Shown in pieces: positions 7,967-16,272 of a DNA stretch of 41,352 bases. The notes under the pieces were generated by a model. It searched no databases. It was not told where the DNA came from and saw only the letters and a list, made by a program, of their open reading frames with translations. The stretch is taken from the IMG/VR virus record IMGVR_UViG_3300046449_000217, positions 1 to 41,352 of that record. The stretch is one strand, 5' to 3'. Within the stretch, counting starts at the first letter, position 1, and every line of letters begins with the position of its first letter. Origin of the DNA: a virus. Made by a program: the position numbers and the translations under genes.

Positions 7967-8640
7967 TAGATCACCTCGCGGAAATTTACCGTGACTGACT
8001 GCACCGGCATGGTGTCGAAGCTGACAACGCCATCGCCTTCGCTTTCAAACCGCATCCGGCAAACCGGGCGATCAAGGATGACAGCATCAAGATGGCTATA
8101 GGCCGTGCGCGTTAGCGGCTGAATGGTGATAAACGCCGTGTCGTCGCCGTTGTCCGTGACAGAAAGCACATCGTGGCAGCGCTCCCCTAGTCCGATGCGG
8201 TGGCCGGGGCGCAGGCCGATTGTGTCGCGGTACTGGACCTTGATACGCCCATCCCGTGACGCTGCCGATGTAGACAGACGCGCGTGAACCACGTCAGTTT
8301 GCGCCAGTCCCGTGTTGTCGCCAAACCCCAGGGCAGGCACAGACACGGCTTCTTTGCGGGATAGCGCCCGACCGTTGGCATCGCTGGGCAGGTAGCGCGA
8401 CCATGCAGGCACCAGCGTCTCACCTAGCACGCCTTGCATCTGCGCCACAAAGCCTTGCCATGCGAGAAAGCCCTCCTCGCCACGGATCAGGAACGTGGCC
8501 TCGGCTTTCCAATGCGCCGAATTGCTGGCCACGCGGGTTGTCGCGCCGGATAGGCCAACGCCGCCCGATGCTGACCGTCCGACAAGTTCAAAGCGGACGG
8601 ACTGAAACAGCGCCTGATGCGGGAAAGTTGCAAAGATCAT
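7966..8640 (-). CDS. Distal tail-like minor tail protein
   Basis: This 224-residue protein begins MIFATFPHQALFQ and is encoded directly downstream of the tape-measure gene with a four-base overlap. In siphoviruses this slot codes for the distal tail protein that joins the tube to the tip complex. Sequence shows alternating beta segments and no enzyme motif. The assignment is positional. Confidence 0.6.
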   Translation of the reverse strand: MIFATFPHQALFQSVRFELVGRSASGGVGLSGATTRVASNSAHWKAEATFLIRGEEGFLAWQGFVAQMQGVLGETLVPAWSRYLPSDANGRALSRKEAVSVPALGFGDNTGLAQTDVVHARLSTSAASRDGRIKVQYRDTIGLRPGHRIGLGERCHDVLSVTDNGDDTAFITIQPLTRTAYSHLDAVILDRPVCRMRFESEGDGVVSFDTMPVQSVTVNFREVI

Positions 8641-10751
8641 CTGGCCACCTTCGTATGCCGCGACACGATGCCGGGTACTTCTTTGCGCATTTGTGCGTTG
8701 CCCTGCTGGACGCCTTGCGCGACCATCTGGCGAATTTCACTGTTGCCGGTTGCGCCGACGACGTTGATGTTCTGCGTGACGTTCTGCGTCGCCGCACCGC
8801 CGCCTAGCTTGTTGTTAGGGATGATCTTACCGCCGCTTGGTGGCGTGAACAGTTCCGGCCCTTGTTCGCCAACCATGTAGGTTTTGCCGCCGGAGACAGA
8901 TCCACCCTTGGCGCGGAAGCCGCCGAACGCATTGGCCGCAGCGCCAATTAGACCACCGCCGCCTGCGCCGCCACCTGCGAACATGCCGGTCCCAAATATT
9001 GCGTATTCAATCGCCGCGCGCTTAATTGCGTCAATGACGCCATCGAAAGCGCCCTCTACGCCCATAGCGGCGTCAATCAGACTGTCTTTCCACTGCGTGT
9101 TCAGATCTTCTAGCGCAGCCATCTTGTCCTTGGCCGCCTCGTATTGCGCCGCCAGTCTGCCGACCTCTGCGGATTCCGCGTTTATCTTGGTGGACAGTTC
9201 GTCCGTGACTGTAATGCCGCGCTTCTTGGCCTCGTCCAGCATCGTGTAACGGGCAGTCAGTTCGGCCACCTCGGCGCTGGACTTGCCGACCATTTCGATC
9301 TGACGTTCTAGCGCCACAATGTCGCGCTCTACGTCCTCAAAGAATGGGCGCTCTGTCTTGCCTGCGCCTGCCTTCTTGGCCTTAGAACCGCCAGCCTTCT
9401 TTGGCGCGCTTGGGTTGAGATATTCAGACGCCCGCTTGTTCGCCACGCCTAGCGCCTGCTGTGAGCGGAAGTCGCCCACGCTCTGCACTTGGTCTGTCTG
9501 CGTGCCGCGTTCATCATTGCCGAGCGGGGCCAGTTTCGTGGCCAGCGCGGCCTTGGCCTCTGCGTTCTGTGCCGCCGTGAAAGCCGCAGCCGCGTCCCAT
9601 GCCGCCCCGGCGATTTCGCGCATACGGATCAACAGCGTGTCAGCGGAAGGCATGGCGCTATAGATGCCAGCGCCGATGTCATAAGCAGCCATCGCAGCGT
9701 CAAGGATGGAGTTGTGGACCTCTTTGATGCTGGCGTCTAATTCCGCAGTCTTAACAGAAGCATTCGCCGCTGCTGTTGCCATGTCTTGAAACGCCAGGGG
9801 AATGTCTTGGACGTTGCCATAGATCGACAGCAACACGTCGTTAAGGGTTGCAGCGGTCCTTGATATTTCAGCGGGACCAGTTGCCGCACCGATTTCATTC
9901 AGCGCGTCACGCAGCAACAGACCTTCTGCGCGTGATAGGCCGAATTGCTCTTGCAACTGCTTTGCCGCCAAAACGGTTTGCCGCGTGCCACGCCCGCCGA
10001 CTTCCTCCAGATTGGAAAAGAGGCTGCGATATTCATCATTCAGCGCGACAGCCGCCGTCTTGGCGTCGGTCAATGCCTTTGCCAAAGCCAATTCGCGCAG
10101 CAGTTCTAGCTGTCCGCGTAGCGCTTCGGCCCCCGAACCAAACTGCGCGGCCAAGTCATCAGAGGACGCGCCCGCCATCAATGCCGCAGCCTGATACGCT
10201 TCTAGGGAAGCCTGCAAATCTTCGATTGCATCCCCGTAGGTGTCTGCCGCTTCCCCTGTCTTGAAGAATGACGCGATAATTGGCGCACCAACGGCCAAAA
10301 CGGCACCAGCGATGGCACCATATGCGCCGAACACGCCAAGCATCTGCGTCCCCTGCTGTGTGAAGGCGATAAGCGCGGATTGCCCGCCCTGCACCTGCAC
10401 CGCAAAGTCACCGATCTGATAACCGGCCTGCTGCAATACAGACTTATTCCGCCCGATCACGCCCGTCAGACCGCCGCCCGCAACGCCCATGCTGTTCATC
10501 GCGCCGGTTGCCTGCTGGTATTCCGCAGACAGGTTGTCTAATGCCTTTTGCGCACGTTCGGCGTCTATCTTTCCAGATGCCAACGCTTTGTTTACAGACA
10601 GTTGTTCGCGCTCGTAACGCTGTGCGGCCTTGGCAAGCGGATCAAACCGCTGTTCAATGCGCTGCACCGCCTTCGCCGCCGACTGTGCCTTTTTCTCGAA
10701 GTTGTCGTTTTCGAGTTGCAGCAGAATAGCAATGCGCTCTGTCTCGGCCAT
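8637..10751 (-). CDS. Tape measure protein
   Basis: This 704-residue protein is long and largely alpha-helical, with coiled-coil stretches at the N-terminus (about 1-85) and again near 460-570, and hydrophobic segments around 130-160. The C-terminus contains VGEQGPELFTPPSGGKIIPN, a motif common at the end of tape measures. It sets tail length during assembly and should help DNA cross the envelope. By the usual rule of about 1.5 angstrom per residue, a tail near 100 nm is expected. It follows the chaperone gene, separated by the inverted gene at 10780-11019. Confidence 0.9.
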   Translation of the reverse strand: MAETERIAILLQLENDNFEKKAQSAAKAVQRIEQRFDPLAKAAQRYEREQLSVNKALASGKIDAERAQKALDNLSAEYQQATGAMNSMGVAGGGLTGVIGRNKSVLQQAGYQIGDFAVQVQGGQSALIAFTQQGTQMLGVFGAYGAIAGAVLAVGAPIIASFFKTGEAADTYGDAIEDLQASLEAYQAAALMAGASSDDLAAQFGSGAEALRGQLELLRELALAKALTDAKTAAVALNDEYRSLFSNLEEVGGRGTRQTVLAAKQLQEQFGLSRAEGLLLRDALNEIGAATGPAEISRTAATLNDVLLSIYGNVQDIPLAFQDMATAAANASVKTAELDASIKEVHNSILDAAMAAYDIGAGIYSAMPSADTLLIRMREIAGAAWDAAAAFTAAQNAEAKAALATKLAPLGNDERGTQTDQVQSVGDFRSQQALGVANKRASEYLNPSAPKKAGGSKAKKAGAGKTERPFFEDVERDIVALERQIEMVGKSSAEVAELTARYTMLDEAKKRGITVTDELSTKINAESAEVGRLAAQYEAAKDKMAALEDLNTQWKDSLIDAAMGVEGAFDGVIDAIKRAAIEYAIFGTGMFAGGGAGGGGLIGAAANAFGGFRAKGGSVSGGKTYMVGEQGPELFTPPSGGKIIPNNKLGGGAATQNVTQNINVVGATGNSEIRQMVAQGVQQGNAQMRKEVPGIVSRHTKVAR

Positions 10752-10779
10752 TTAGCACCGCCATCAGTTAGGAGATTAC

Positions 10780-11019
10780 ATGAAGTTTTTGACCGCCGCC
10801 GCGCTCGTAGCCTTTGCCGCGCCAGCACTTGCCGACAGCAAGGCCGAATGCGCCGCGAAAATTGACACCGCCGTAGCAGAGTCGAAGGCCGCGCTAGATC
10901 GGCTGTGGATCGATACGGAAAACGAATTGACGCGGGCAATCGTCATCGGCTTGCAATCCGCCGTGGATGATCGGGCTAAGTTGCTTCGCGCGAACCCGGC
11001 GCTGTTCTGCAATGCCTAA
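10780..11019 (+). CDS. Secreted small protein on the opposite strand inside the tail operon (moron candidate)
   Basis: This 79-residue product begins with a textbook signal peptide (MKFLTAAALVAFAAPALA, then cleavage before DSK). The mature part of about 61 residues is helical and has exactly two cysteines, near its two ends, suited to a disulphide. TAGGAG lies 9 bases before the ATG. It is the only plus-strand gene between 361 and 30850. Its stop overlaps the tail-chaperone stop on the other strand. The setting suggests independent expression, possibly in the lysogen. A weak promoter candidate (TTGTCG, 17 bases, AATAGC) lies about 50 bases upstream. Function unknown. Confidence 0.72.
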   Translation: MKFLTAAALVAFAAPALADSKAECAAKIDTAVAESKAALDRLWIDTENELTRAIVIGLQSAVDDRAKLLRANPALFCNA

Positions 11020-11245
11020 CCGTATTTCGCCACAAGGTCCGCGTATTGGTCCGCAGTTGGCGGGCCGTCCTTGCTGCCGTGCGCGTCATTCCAGCCATCG
11101 ACAAACAGCGACCACGTTTTAGGCGTCATCGCGCGGATATCCGCAGGCGTCAGTCCGGTTGAGACGGCGCTTCGGATTTTGCTGGGGAGGTCGTAGTGCG
11201 TGGCGTTCTCTTGCGTGACGATCCAGCTAGGCCGTCTTTTTTTTT
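11016..11245 (-). CDS. Tail assembly chaperone C-terminal extension, read by -1 frameshift (GT-like)
   Basis: Downstream of nine A on the minus strand (11237-11245), the -1 frame stays open for 73 codons to TAG at 11016-11018 and reads like a real protein (WIVTQENATHYDLPSKIR, then TPADIRAMTPKTW, WNDAHGSKDG). A -1 slip on AAA codons joins it to the 113 residues before the slip, giving about 186 residues. Long-tailed phages make their tail chaperone pair (lambda G and GT) this way. A separate short gene starting at an internal ATG would be only 37 residues. Confidence 0.72.
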
Positions 11246-11575
11246 ACCCGGCGGGGGCGCGAACGCCGCGAACAGCAATTCCTGCGCCAGCGACCGAATG
11301 CGGATCAAATCGCTAGGCGGCATGTCATTCAGCAGCTTGTCGGCCTGCATGTCCGGCACGCCAGCACCGACAAGCCCCAGCGCAACCAGATCGCGGCAAT
11401 GACGGGCTTGCGGATAGCCCTGCCCAATCATCTGCGCCATGACCTCGAAGATACCGACCGGCGCATGCTGCACCTCGAAACGCTCGATTTCGGCGTTGGT
11501 CAGGATCAGCGGGCGCGATTGCCCGCCGATCTGCGCGACTATGCCGCCATCTGGCGCTTTCGCCGCGATGCCCAT
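11150..11575 (-). CDS. Tail assembly chaperone, short form (G-like; gene-transfer-agent gp10-like)
   Basis: This 141-residue zero-frame product is encoded between the major tail protein and the tape measure, the invariant place of the G/GT genes. Residues 14-45 (IGGQSRPLILTNAEIERFE) resemble the gp10-like chaperone of alphaproteobacterial gene transfer agents. After the lysine run encoded by nine A, the zero-frame tail is low-complexity (Ser/Arg/Thr/Pro), while the -1 frame is protein-like. It should coat the tape measure during tail assembly. Confidence 0.78.
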   Translation of the reverse strand: MGIAAKAPDGGIVAQIGGQSRPLILTNAEIERFEVQHAPVGIFEVMAQMIGQGYPQARHCRDLVALGLVGAGVPDMQADKLLNDMPPSDLIRIRSLAQELLFAAFAPPPGKKKDGLAGSSRKRTPRTTTSPAKSEAPSQPD

Positions 11576-11577
11576 GC

Positions 11578-12009
11578 TTATACCTCTGCGGTAAAGGTAA
11601 TGATGCCGTTGGACGAAAGGTCCATGTCCATCGACACAGCGCCGCCGCCAATCTCGCCAGCGTAGCCAAGCGAGTTGATAATGAACTTGCCCTCAAATGT
11701 GCCAAGGCCAGGGACAACGACTTGGAAGTCGTCAACGCCGGTGCCTTCTAGCTTGGACGTAACCATCGCGGTAGATTGCAACTTGTTCTCGAAATAGCCG
11801 GAACCGCTGAAAGACACCTGCGAGATTGCAGACGCCATTTCGCGCCAGACCTTAGACCCGTTGCCATCGCAGGGGATCGTGGTCACGTCTACGGTGTCGC
11901 CGTCTAGAGTCAGGTTGCGAGAATTAAGGCCGCAGACGATGCTGTAAACGACGGGATCTGCACCATCGCCGATTTTCAGCAGCATCAGGTCGGGGTTTTG
12001 CTTTGCCAT
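11578..12009 (-). CDS. Major tail (tube) protein
   Basis: This 143-residue protein begins MAKQNPDLMLLKIGDG and has the beta-strand pattern and central TIPCDGNGSKVWREM motif of TP901-1/HK97-type tube proteins. It is encoded between the tail-completion gene and the chaperones. Copies stack as hexameric rings around the tape measure. A GGAG-type site lies just upstream. Confidence 0.82.
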   Translation of the reverse strand: MAKQNPDLMLLKIGDGADPVVYSIVCGLNSRNLTLDGDTVDVTTIPCDGNGSKVWREMASAISQVSFSGSGYFENKLQSTAMVTSKLEGTGVDDFQVVVPGLGTFEGKFIINSLGYAGEIGGGAVSMDMDLSSNGIITFTAEV

Positions 12010-12068
12010 TGGGTAGGCTCCTTTGAGGGGTGGTAGTCCTGCGCTTGCCCAAGGCGCGGGGAAAGGGC

Positions 12069-12473
12069 TTATGCGTCCAGAATTGTGGTGAACGCGATAA
12101 TTGCGATGTAGCTTTGGCCGTCCGCATCGCGGTTGACCGTCTGCGTGCGCCAGCGCATCGTGACAGCAGTTAGCCCGTCCAGTGGCAGGGCATACCCGTC
12201 TAGCGCCTCACGCACCGCCTGTGCGGCCTGTGACGCCTCTACGCGGCCCGATTTGGGGCGGCTGTATATCTCAATGCCGAACGTCACTGTGGCGGCTGTC
12301 CCGCAGTCGCTGCGCAATGGCGTCGGCTCAATCGCACCGATCCGCGCATAGGGGAAAGTCACGGTCTGCGGCGGCTCGTCATAGACCCGCGTGCCGATGA
12401 TCGCCGTCAACGCGGGAACCGTCTTGAGGTAGGCGACAAGCCCCTTTTGCAGAGACAGGGAATAATCAGCCAT
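12069..12473 (-). CDS. Tail completion/terminator protein, DUF3168 family
   Basis: This 134-residue protein shows the DUF3168 pattern: LQKGLVAYLKTVPALTAIIGTRVYDEPP at the start, then FPYARIGAIEPTPLRSDC and a final strand region ending in IAFTTILDA. Such proteins cap the tail tube at the head-proximal end. It overlaps the preceding HK97 gp10-like gene by eight bases. Confidence 0.82.
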   Translation of the reverse strand: MADYSLSLQKGLVAYLKTVPALTAIIGTRVYDEPPQTVTFPYARIGAIEPTPLRSDCGTAATVTFGIEIYSRPKSGRVEASQAAQAVREALDGYALPLDGLTAVTMRWRTQTVNRDADGQSYIAIIAFTTILDA

Positions 12474-12810
12474 TCTTTGCGCCCCTTATTGCCGACTTGA
12501 TCGCGGCGCGAACGCGGCCGGCGCGGGTTTTCTTGGTTGCCCGCAATGCCGGGTTGACGAAAGGACGCGGCCCGCGCTTGCCTTCGATGACCTTTGCCTT
12601 GGGGCCGAAGTCCACAAGCTGCCCGCCTGTCGAAACCTCGAAGTGATTAATTAGCGCCCGGTTGATGCCAGTGGGTGACGGGATCAGCGCCCGCGCCACC
12701 CCGACCAGATCCGCCGCGTTGTCGTGGTTCGCCCGGTCAAACTCGTCCTCGATTTCCGCAGGCAGTTGGTTTAGGAACCGCCGCGCCTTGTCGAAGCCCT
12801 TTTTCTTCAC
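12466..12810 (-). CDS. HK97 gp10-like head-tail/tail protein
   Basis: This 114-residue, strongly basic protein with KARRFLNQLPAEIEDEFD near the start, a VGVARALIPSPTG stretch and a PFVNPALR motif fits the HK97 gp10 family of connector/tail-joining proteins. Its neighbours are the head closure protein upstream and DUF3168 downstream. Confidence 0.78.
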   Translation of the reverse strand: MKKKGFDKARRFLNQLPAEIEDEFDRANHDNAADLVGVARALIPSPTGINRALINHFEVSTGGQLVDFGPKAKVIEGKRGPRPFVNPALRATKKTRAGRVRAAIKSAIRGAKNG

Positions 12811-13139
12811 GTTGCAACGCCTCTTTCGCAGAGCAATTCCAGCAGCGCGCGGTCGCGGCCAAGGTCAATAACGCTGCGGATATTCCAAACATGCCCGCGA
12901 AACGTCGCCCGGTCGGCCTCTGTGATCGTCCGCGCCTGCGTAGAGGTGCGAATGCGGACGGTTGCCGTGTTTGACGCCTCAACGGTGCCAGACGCGACCT
13001 TTTCCTTGCCGCGCGTTTCCAGCACGTCAGCCCAGACGGTAAACAGCGCCGCCCAATCCTGCGCGGGGTTGCCGTATTCGTCCGTGCCTTCGCTCTGGCG
13101 TTCAAACGCCACGCGGTCCCGCATCTTGCCAGCGGTCAT
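12807..13139 (-). CDS. Head closure / head-tail adaptor protein
   Basis: From the ATG at 13139, which overlaps the preceding stop as ATGA, the product is 110 residues. The pattern MRDRVAFERQSEGTDEYGNPAQDW, then VWADVLETRGKE and FRGHVWNIRSVIDLGRDRALLELLCE, is characteristic of the SPP1 gp16/head-tail joining family. It closes the connector after packaging. The frame is open to 13238, but that part has no start context and overlaps the neighbouring gene. Confidence 0.85.
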   Translation of the reverse strand: MTAGKMRDRVAFERQSEGTDEYGNPAQDWAALFTVWADVLETRGKEKVASGTVEASNTATVRIRTSTQARTITEADRATFRGHVWNIRSVIDLGRDRALLELLCERGVAT

Positions 13140-13714
13140 CCATACCACCCGGTGCGCTCGTTGCCGATCAGGGCCGACACTGCCAAAGGCACTTCTTTCA
13201 GCCCGTCCGCAGTCACCGCCTCGCGGTTGTGATACCAATGGCCGATGGTCAACAGGATTGCGTGGCGGATATTGGCAGGCACGTCCGCAGCCGCGTCACC
13301 GAAGCCCGCTGTGTAGCTAATCTTGATTGCGTCTTGCCGGGTATAAGCCGGGGGCCAAGATGCGTTGTCCTTTGGCTGCACATTCACAAAGTCACCGTCT
13401 AGCCTGACCTCGTAGTCAGACAGATCCGCAGTCTGCAATGCGTTGTCCGTGTCGTAATACTCGACAGAAACAAGCGACTGGAACGGCCCCATCTTGAGGC
13501 GAACGCACCCCGGCGATTGCCGCACCCACTTGGCCCATGTTTGCGTGATGATCGCGCGGCCTAGATCGCCCTCGCCGTCAAAATGCGCGGTTGCGGCCCC
13601 GATCAACGAACCAATCAAGGCATCCTCGTCCGCAGAGTCAACGCGCAGATGTGCCTTGGCTTCATCTAGCGTGATGGGCGCGACCGCTGGCGCGACTGTG
13701 CGGCGGGTCGTCAC
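13136..13714 (-). CDS. Head-tail connector protein, HK97 gp6-like
   Basis: This 192-residue protein contains ITLDEAKAHLRVD near the start, DEDALIGSLIGAATAHFD, and a later FGDAAADVPANIRHAILLTIGHWYHNRE block. These are standard hallmarks of the gp6/gp15-type adaptor that forms a ring under the portal. It lies immediately before the head closure gene. Confidence 0.88.
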   Translation of the reverse strand: MTTRRTVAPAVAPITLDEAKAHLRVDSADEDALIGSLIGAATAHFDGEGDLGRAIITQTWAKWVRQSPGCVRLKMGPFQSLVSVEYYDTDNALQTADLSDYEVRLDGDFVNVQPKDNASWPPAYTRQDAIKISYTAGFGDAAADVPANIRHAILLTIGHWYHNREAVTADGLKEVPLAVSALIGNERTGWYG

Positions 13715-13896
13715 TTGCTGGCCTTTTCCGACTTGGACCGCGTGACGGCCTTTTCAACCGGCTTTTCAGCACGGACTGGCTCGGCCTGCTCGGCTTCGAT
13801 CATGCGAATGGCTTCGGCGTCTGAAACGTCGATGATGTCGCCACGGTTTTCGGCCCCGGTCGCAGATGCGCGGGCGACTAACAACTTAACTTGCAT
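13711..13896 (-). CDS. Small head-region hypothetical protein, 61 aa
   Basis: This protein begins MQVKLLVARASATG and has an acidic and lysine-rich tail (EKPVEKAVTRSKSEKASK). Short proteins with this N-terminal beta pattern (G-x-x-ENRGDIIDVSDAEA) are commonly encoded between capsid and connector genes and may be minor head proteins. It overlaps the connector gene start by four bases. Confidence 0.65.
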   Translation of the reverse strand: MQVKLLVARASATGAENRGDIIDVSDAEAIRMIEAEQAEPVRAEKPVEKAVTRSKSEKASK

Positions 13897-13923
13897 GTGA
13901 TTTCCTATCGTTCCAGCTTGTGA

Positions 13924-13947
13924 AAGGGGGCGATTGCCCGCCCCCTT
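13924..13947 (-). terminator. Hairpin downstream of the capsid gene
   Basis: A perfect 9-bp stem (AAGGGGGCG with CGCCCCCTT) with a six-base loop lies 16 bases after the capsid stop. It is followed on the minus strand by TTTC only. It may be a weak terminator or an mRNA-stabilising hairpin that raises capsid relative to downstream gene expression. Confidence 0.6.
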
Positions 13948-13962
13948 GGAAAACCGGCTAAA

Positions 13963-15243
13963 TTAGGCGGTGATGAGGTGCTTGACTGCGGCAGTGTCAG
14001 CAAGTTCGCCATCAAAGCGGATATAGCCAGCGACACCGAAACCGGGCCAGAAGTCTTTATCCTGCAACGCACCAATCAGAGGCGCGCCGACCTTGCGAAC
14101 GTAATACTTGCCAAAGTCACCAAACAGCATGACCTTGCTGCCGGTTGCCAGCGAAGCCATCGCCTGGTTGACGCGGTAGCTGTAACCAAGCAGCGAACCA
14201 GGCTGGCCCTGCTGGACGTTGCCCATCTGCCACAGGTAGTTTCCGTCACCGTCTTTCAGCTTGCGGATCGCGGCAAGCGTCGAGTCGTTGAACATGAAAC
14301 CGACTTTTGGCCCCATGCGGTAGGCGGGGTCGATGGAGTGGACCAGATCAATAATCTCATCGCCAGTGATCGCGGCGATGCCTGCCGCAGTCTTGCCCAG
14401 CGTCGAAGCCGTGACAATGCCGTTTGGCGCAGAGGAACCAGTGCCGGTTGTCAGTTGCAAGTTAGCGATGCGGCCCAGGCGTTCGCCCAGCAGGTCGCCA
14501 AGCACTTGCTCCATTGCAAAGATCGAGTCGTCGGCCAGTTCCTTAGAAACACGCAGCCATTCGGTGTCGTAGGCGAAAGCCTCCAGCACCTTTTGGCCAA
14601 ATGTCACGTCCTTGCCGCCGTCATCGGTCAGCGTGACGCCCTGTCCTGCGCTTGCGCCAGCAGTCGAAGCCGTGTCGTTCACGGTCGGCATGGTGATTTG
14701 ACCGCCGCCCGTGGTCGTCAGGACGGTTGCCACGTCCTCGGAATACATCGGCCCCCAAGCCAGCATGGACTTGGTGAGGATGTTCATTAGTTCCGTCGGC
14801 ACCGTGTAGCCGCCAGCCGCAACCGCTGTAGTTTGCGCCCGCTGCTCGACGTTGGCATATCCACGGGACAGCACCGAACGCGCCTCTGCGTCCATTGCGC
14901 CCATCTGTCCCTCTGCACGGAGGTAGGCATGGAATGCGGTGCGATAGTCCATATCGCTGCCCTGACGAACTTCGCCAGCATCAGCGCCTGGACGCTTAGA
15001 TTCACGGGCCGCGCGGGCCTCAATGTCTGCGGCTTCGGTCGCACGCTTTTCAGCGTCTTCCATTTTGCCCAGACGCTCGGCGCGGGCTTCGATCTGGCCA
15101 GCCTCGTCTAGCGCGCGGTCAACGGCCTGTTCGGCCTCTTTGCGCTGTTCGGGGGTGGACTTGTCGTTGATACCGTCCAGCATGGACCGGGCTTCGGTGA
15201 CAATTTTTGCCGCCTGTTCCCGCAGTTCTTTAATAGTCGCCAT
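13963..15243 (-). CDS. Major capsid protein, HK97 fold
   Basis: This 426-residue protein has an N-terminal charged coiled-coil scaffold domain (about 1-105) rich in E, A, R and K. The capsid body follows with HK97-family landmarks such as GGYTVPTEL, EAFAYDTEWLRVSKELADDS, LGRIANLQLTTGTG, and a late FGDFGKYYVRKVG stretch. The protease encoded upstream should remove the scaffold domain. It has a good ribosome-binding site (AGGAGCC) upstream and a hairpin downstream. Confidence 0.95.
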   Translation of the reverse strand: MATIKELREQAAKIVTEARSMLDGINDKSTPEQRKEAEQAVDRALDEAGQIEARAERLGKMEDAEKRATEAADIEARAARESKRPGADAGEVRQGSDMDYRTAFHAYLRAEGQMGAMDAEARSVLSRGYANVEQRAQTTAVAAGGYTVPTELMNILTKSMLAWGPMYSEDVATVLTTTGGGQITMPTVNDTASTAGASAGQGVTLTDDGGKDVTFGQKVLEAFAYDTEWLRVSKELADDSIFAMEQVLGDLLGERLGRIANLQLTTGTGSSAPNGIVTASTLGKTAAGIAAITGDEIIDLVHSIDPAYRMGPKVGFMFNDSTLAAIRKLKDGDGNYLWQMGNVQQGQPGSLLGYSYRVNQAMASLATGSKVMLFGDFGKYYVRKVGAPLIGALQDKDFWPGFGVAGYIRFDGELADTAAVKHLITA

Positions 15244-15312
15244 GTGAGGCTCCTTTAGATTGCGATTGTGGCCTTGCCCAAGGGCCGAACGGGCTAACAG
15301 CGGGAACCGCCG

Positions 15313-15864
15313 TTATTTCAGCAGGCGCAGCTTTTGACGCGCCCGAAACTGGAAATCATCAAACGATTGCCGCGCAGCGTCTCGGCTGCGCAGTGCAATT
15401 TCCGTGCCGCCGTAGGCAGGGGTGGTGACGATGGATACGTCATGCAGCGATGCCTTGCGGATCGTGCGCAGCGGCGTTGCGCCGTTTTCGTCCCATTCTT
15501 GAACGTCGGGACGGAAAGCGAACGACATTTTGTCCAAGTCGCCGCGCTTCATTTTTCCCGCGATGGACTTTACGTCTGGATCTTCGGGATCAAGCGTGGT
15601 GGAAATTTTCAGCCCGTGGGCGTCCTCCGTCAATTTCAAGGTGCCGGACCGGGTGCGGGCAAGCGGCAAACCTTCGTGGTTGATTAGAAAAACCACATCA
15701 TCGCGCCCGATTGCGTCTTTAAACGCGCCCGCTTGGATTACCTCGCGGAACATGCCGCCGATATCGGTTTCCTGCCCGAATACCGCCGCATAGCCTTCAA
15801 CCTTAATGCCGTCAGCATCGGCACGAATTTCAGCGGGGATGCCCGCGCGGATTTCAAGATTCAT
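15313..15864 (-). CDS. HK97-type prohead maturation protease
   Basis: This 183-residue serine protease has EGYAAVFGQETDIGG near the start, histidine 63 in LINHEGLPLART and serine 114 in DKMSFAF, the conserved catalytic positions of the herpesvirus-assemblin-like fold. It cleaves the capsid scaffold domain during head maturation. In most HK97-type phages it follows the portal gene directly; here four structural genes lie between them. Confidence 0.93.
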   Translation of the reverse strand: MNLEIRAGIPAEIRADADGIKVEGYAAVFGQETDIGGMFREVIQAGAFKDAIGRDDVVFLINHEGLPLARTRSGTLKLTEDAHGLKISTTLDPEDPDVKSIAGKMKRGDLDKMSFAFRPDVQEWDENGATPLRTIRKASLHDVSIVTTPAYGGTEIALRSRDAARQSFDDFQFRARQKLRLLK

Positions 15865-15873
15865 TGGGATACC

Positions 15874-16272
15874 TCAAGCGGCCAATAGCCAAAATTCATT
15901 ATCAAACGCGGTAAAATCGCGCTCGGTTGCCAACGCCTGCGCGGCTACGGTTGCGCCTGCCTGTATTGTGGCAGACAGCGACACATCGGCCCGCGCTTGG
16001 GCTGTAAGTGTTGCCCCGCCAATAAGATCCGCGCTTGCGTTAACGTAAACCTTGCGGCGTGGGGGCTTGGTCCAATTGATATTGGAATAGTTGCGCCCGC
16101 CGCCTGATGGCTGTTCTGTGACCCGTTGTGTCGTCGTTGCCGTTGCTGTAAGCGTCCCGGCTGCGTGAATCGTTGCCGATGCATAGACCGAGCCGCCACC
16201 CTGCGTGGGGCCAAAGTATTCACCCCCAAAATAGGCTTCCTGCCAGTATCCAAGGGCGAAATAATCAAGCAT
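15874..16272 (-). CDS. Accessory structural protein, glycine/alanine/threonine-rich
   Basis: The ATG at 16272 overlaps the end of the neighbouring gene and gives 132 residues. The N-terminus is aromatic (MLDYFALGYWQEAYFGGEYFG), and the remainder consists of repeated beta-type Ala/Thr/Val stretches (ASATIHAAGTLTATATTT). I recognise no family. It is the last of four probable virion genes inserted between portal and protease. Confidence 0.55.
   Translation of the reverse strand: MLDYFALGYWQEAYFGGEYFGPTQGGGSVYASATIHAAGTLTATATTTQRVTEQPSGGGRNYSNINWTKPPRRKVYVNASADLIGGATLTAQARADVSLSATIQAGATVAAQALATERDFTAFDNEFWLLAA

Noticed and set aside
11237-11245. Run of nine A as a simple sequencing error
   Set aside because: The frame change at this point in this gene matches the known G/GT frameshift of tail chaperones, and both frames end at sensible places.
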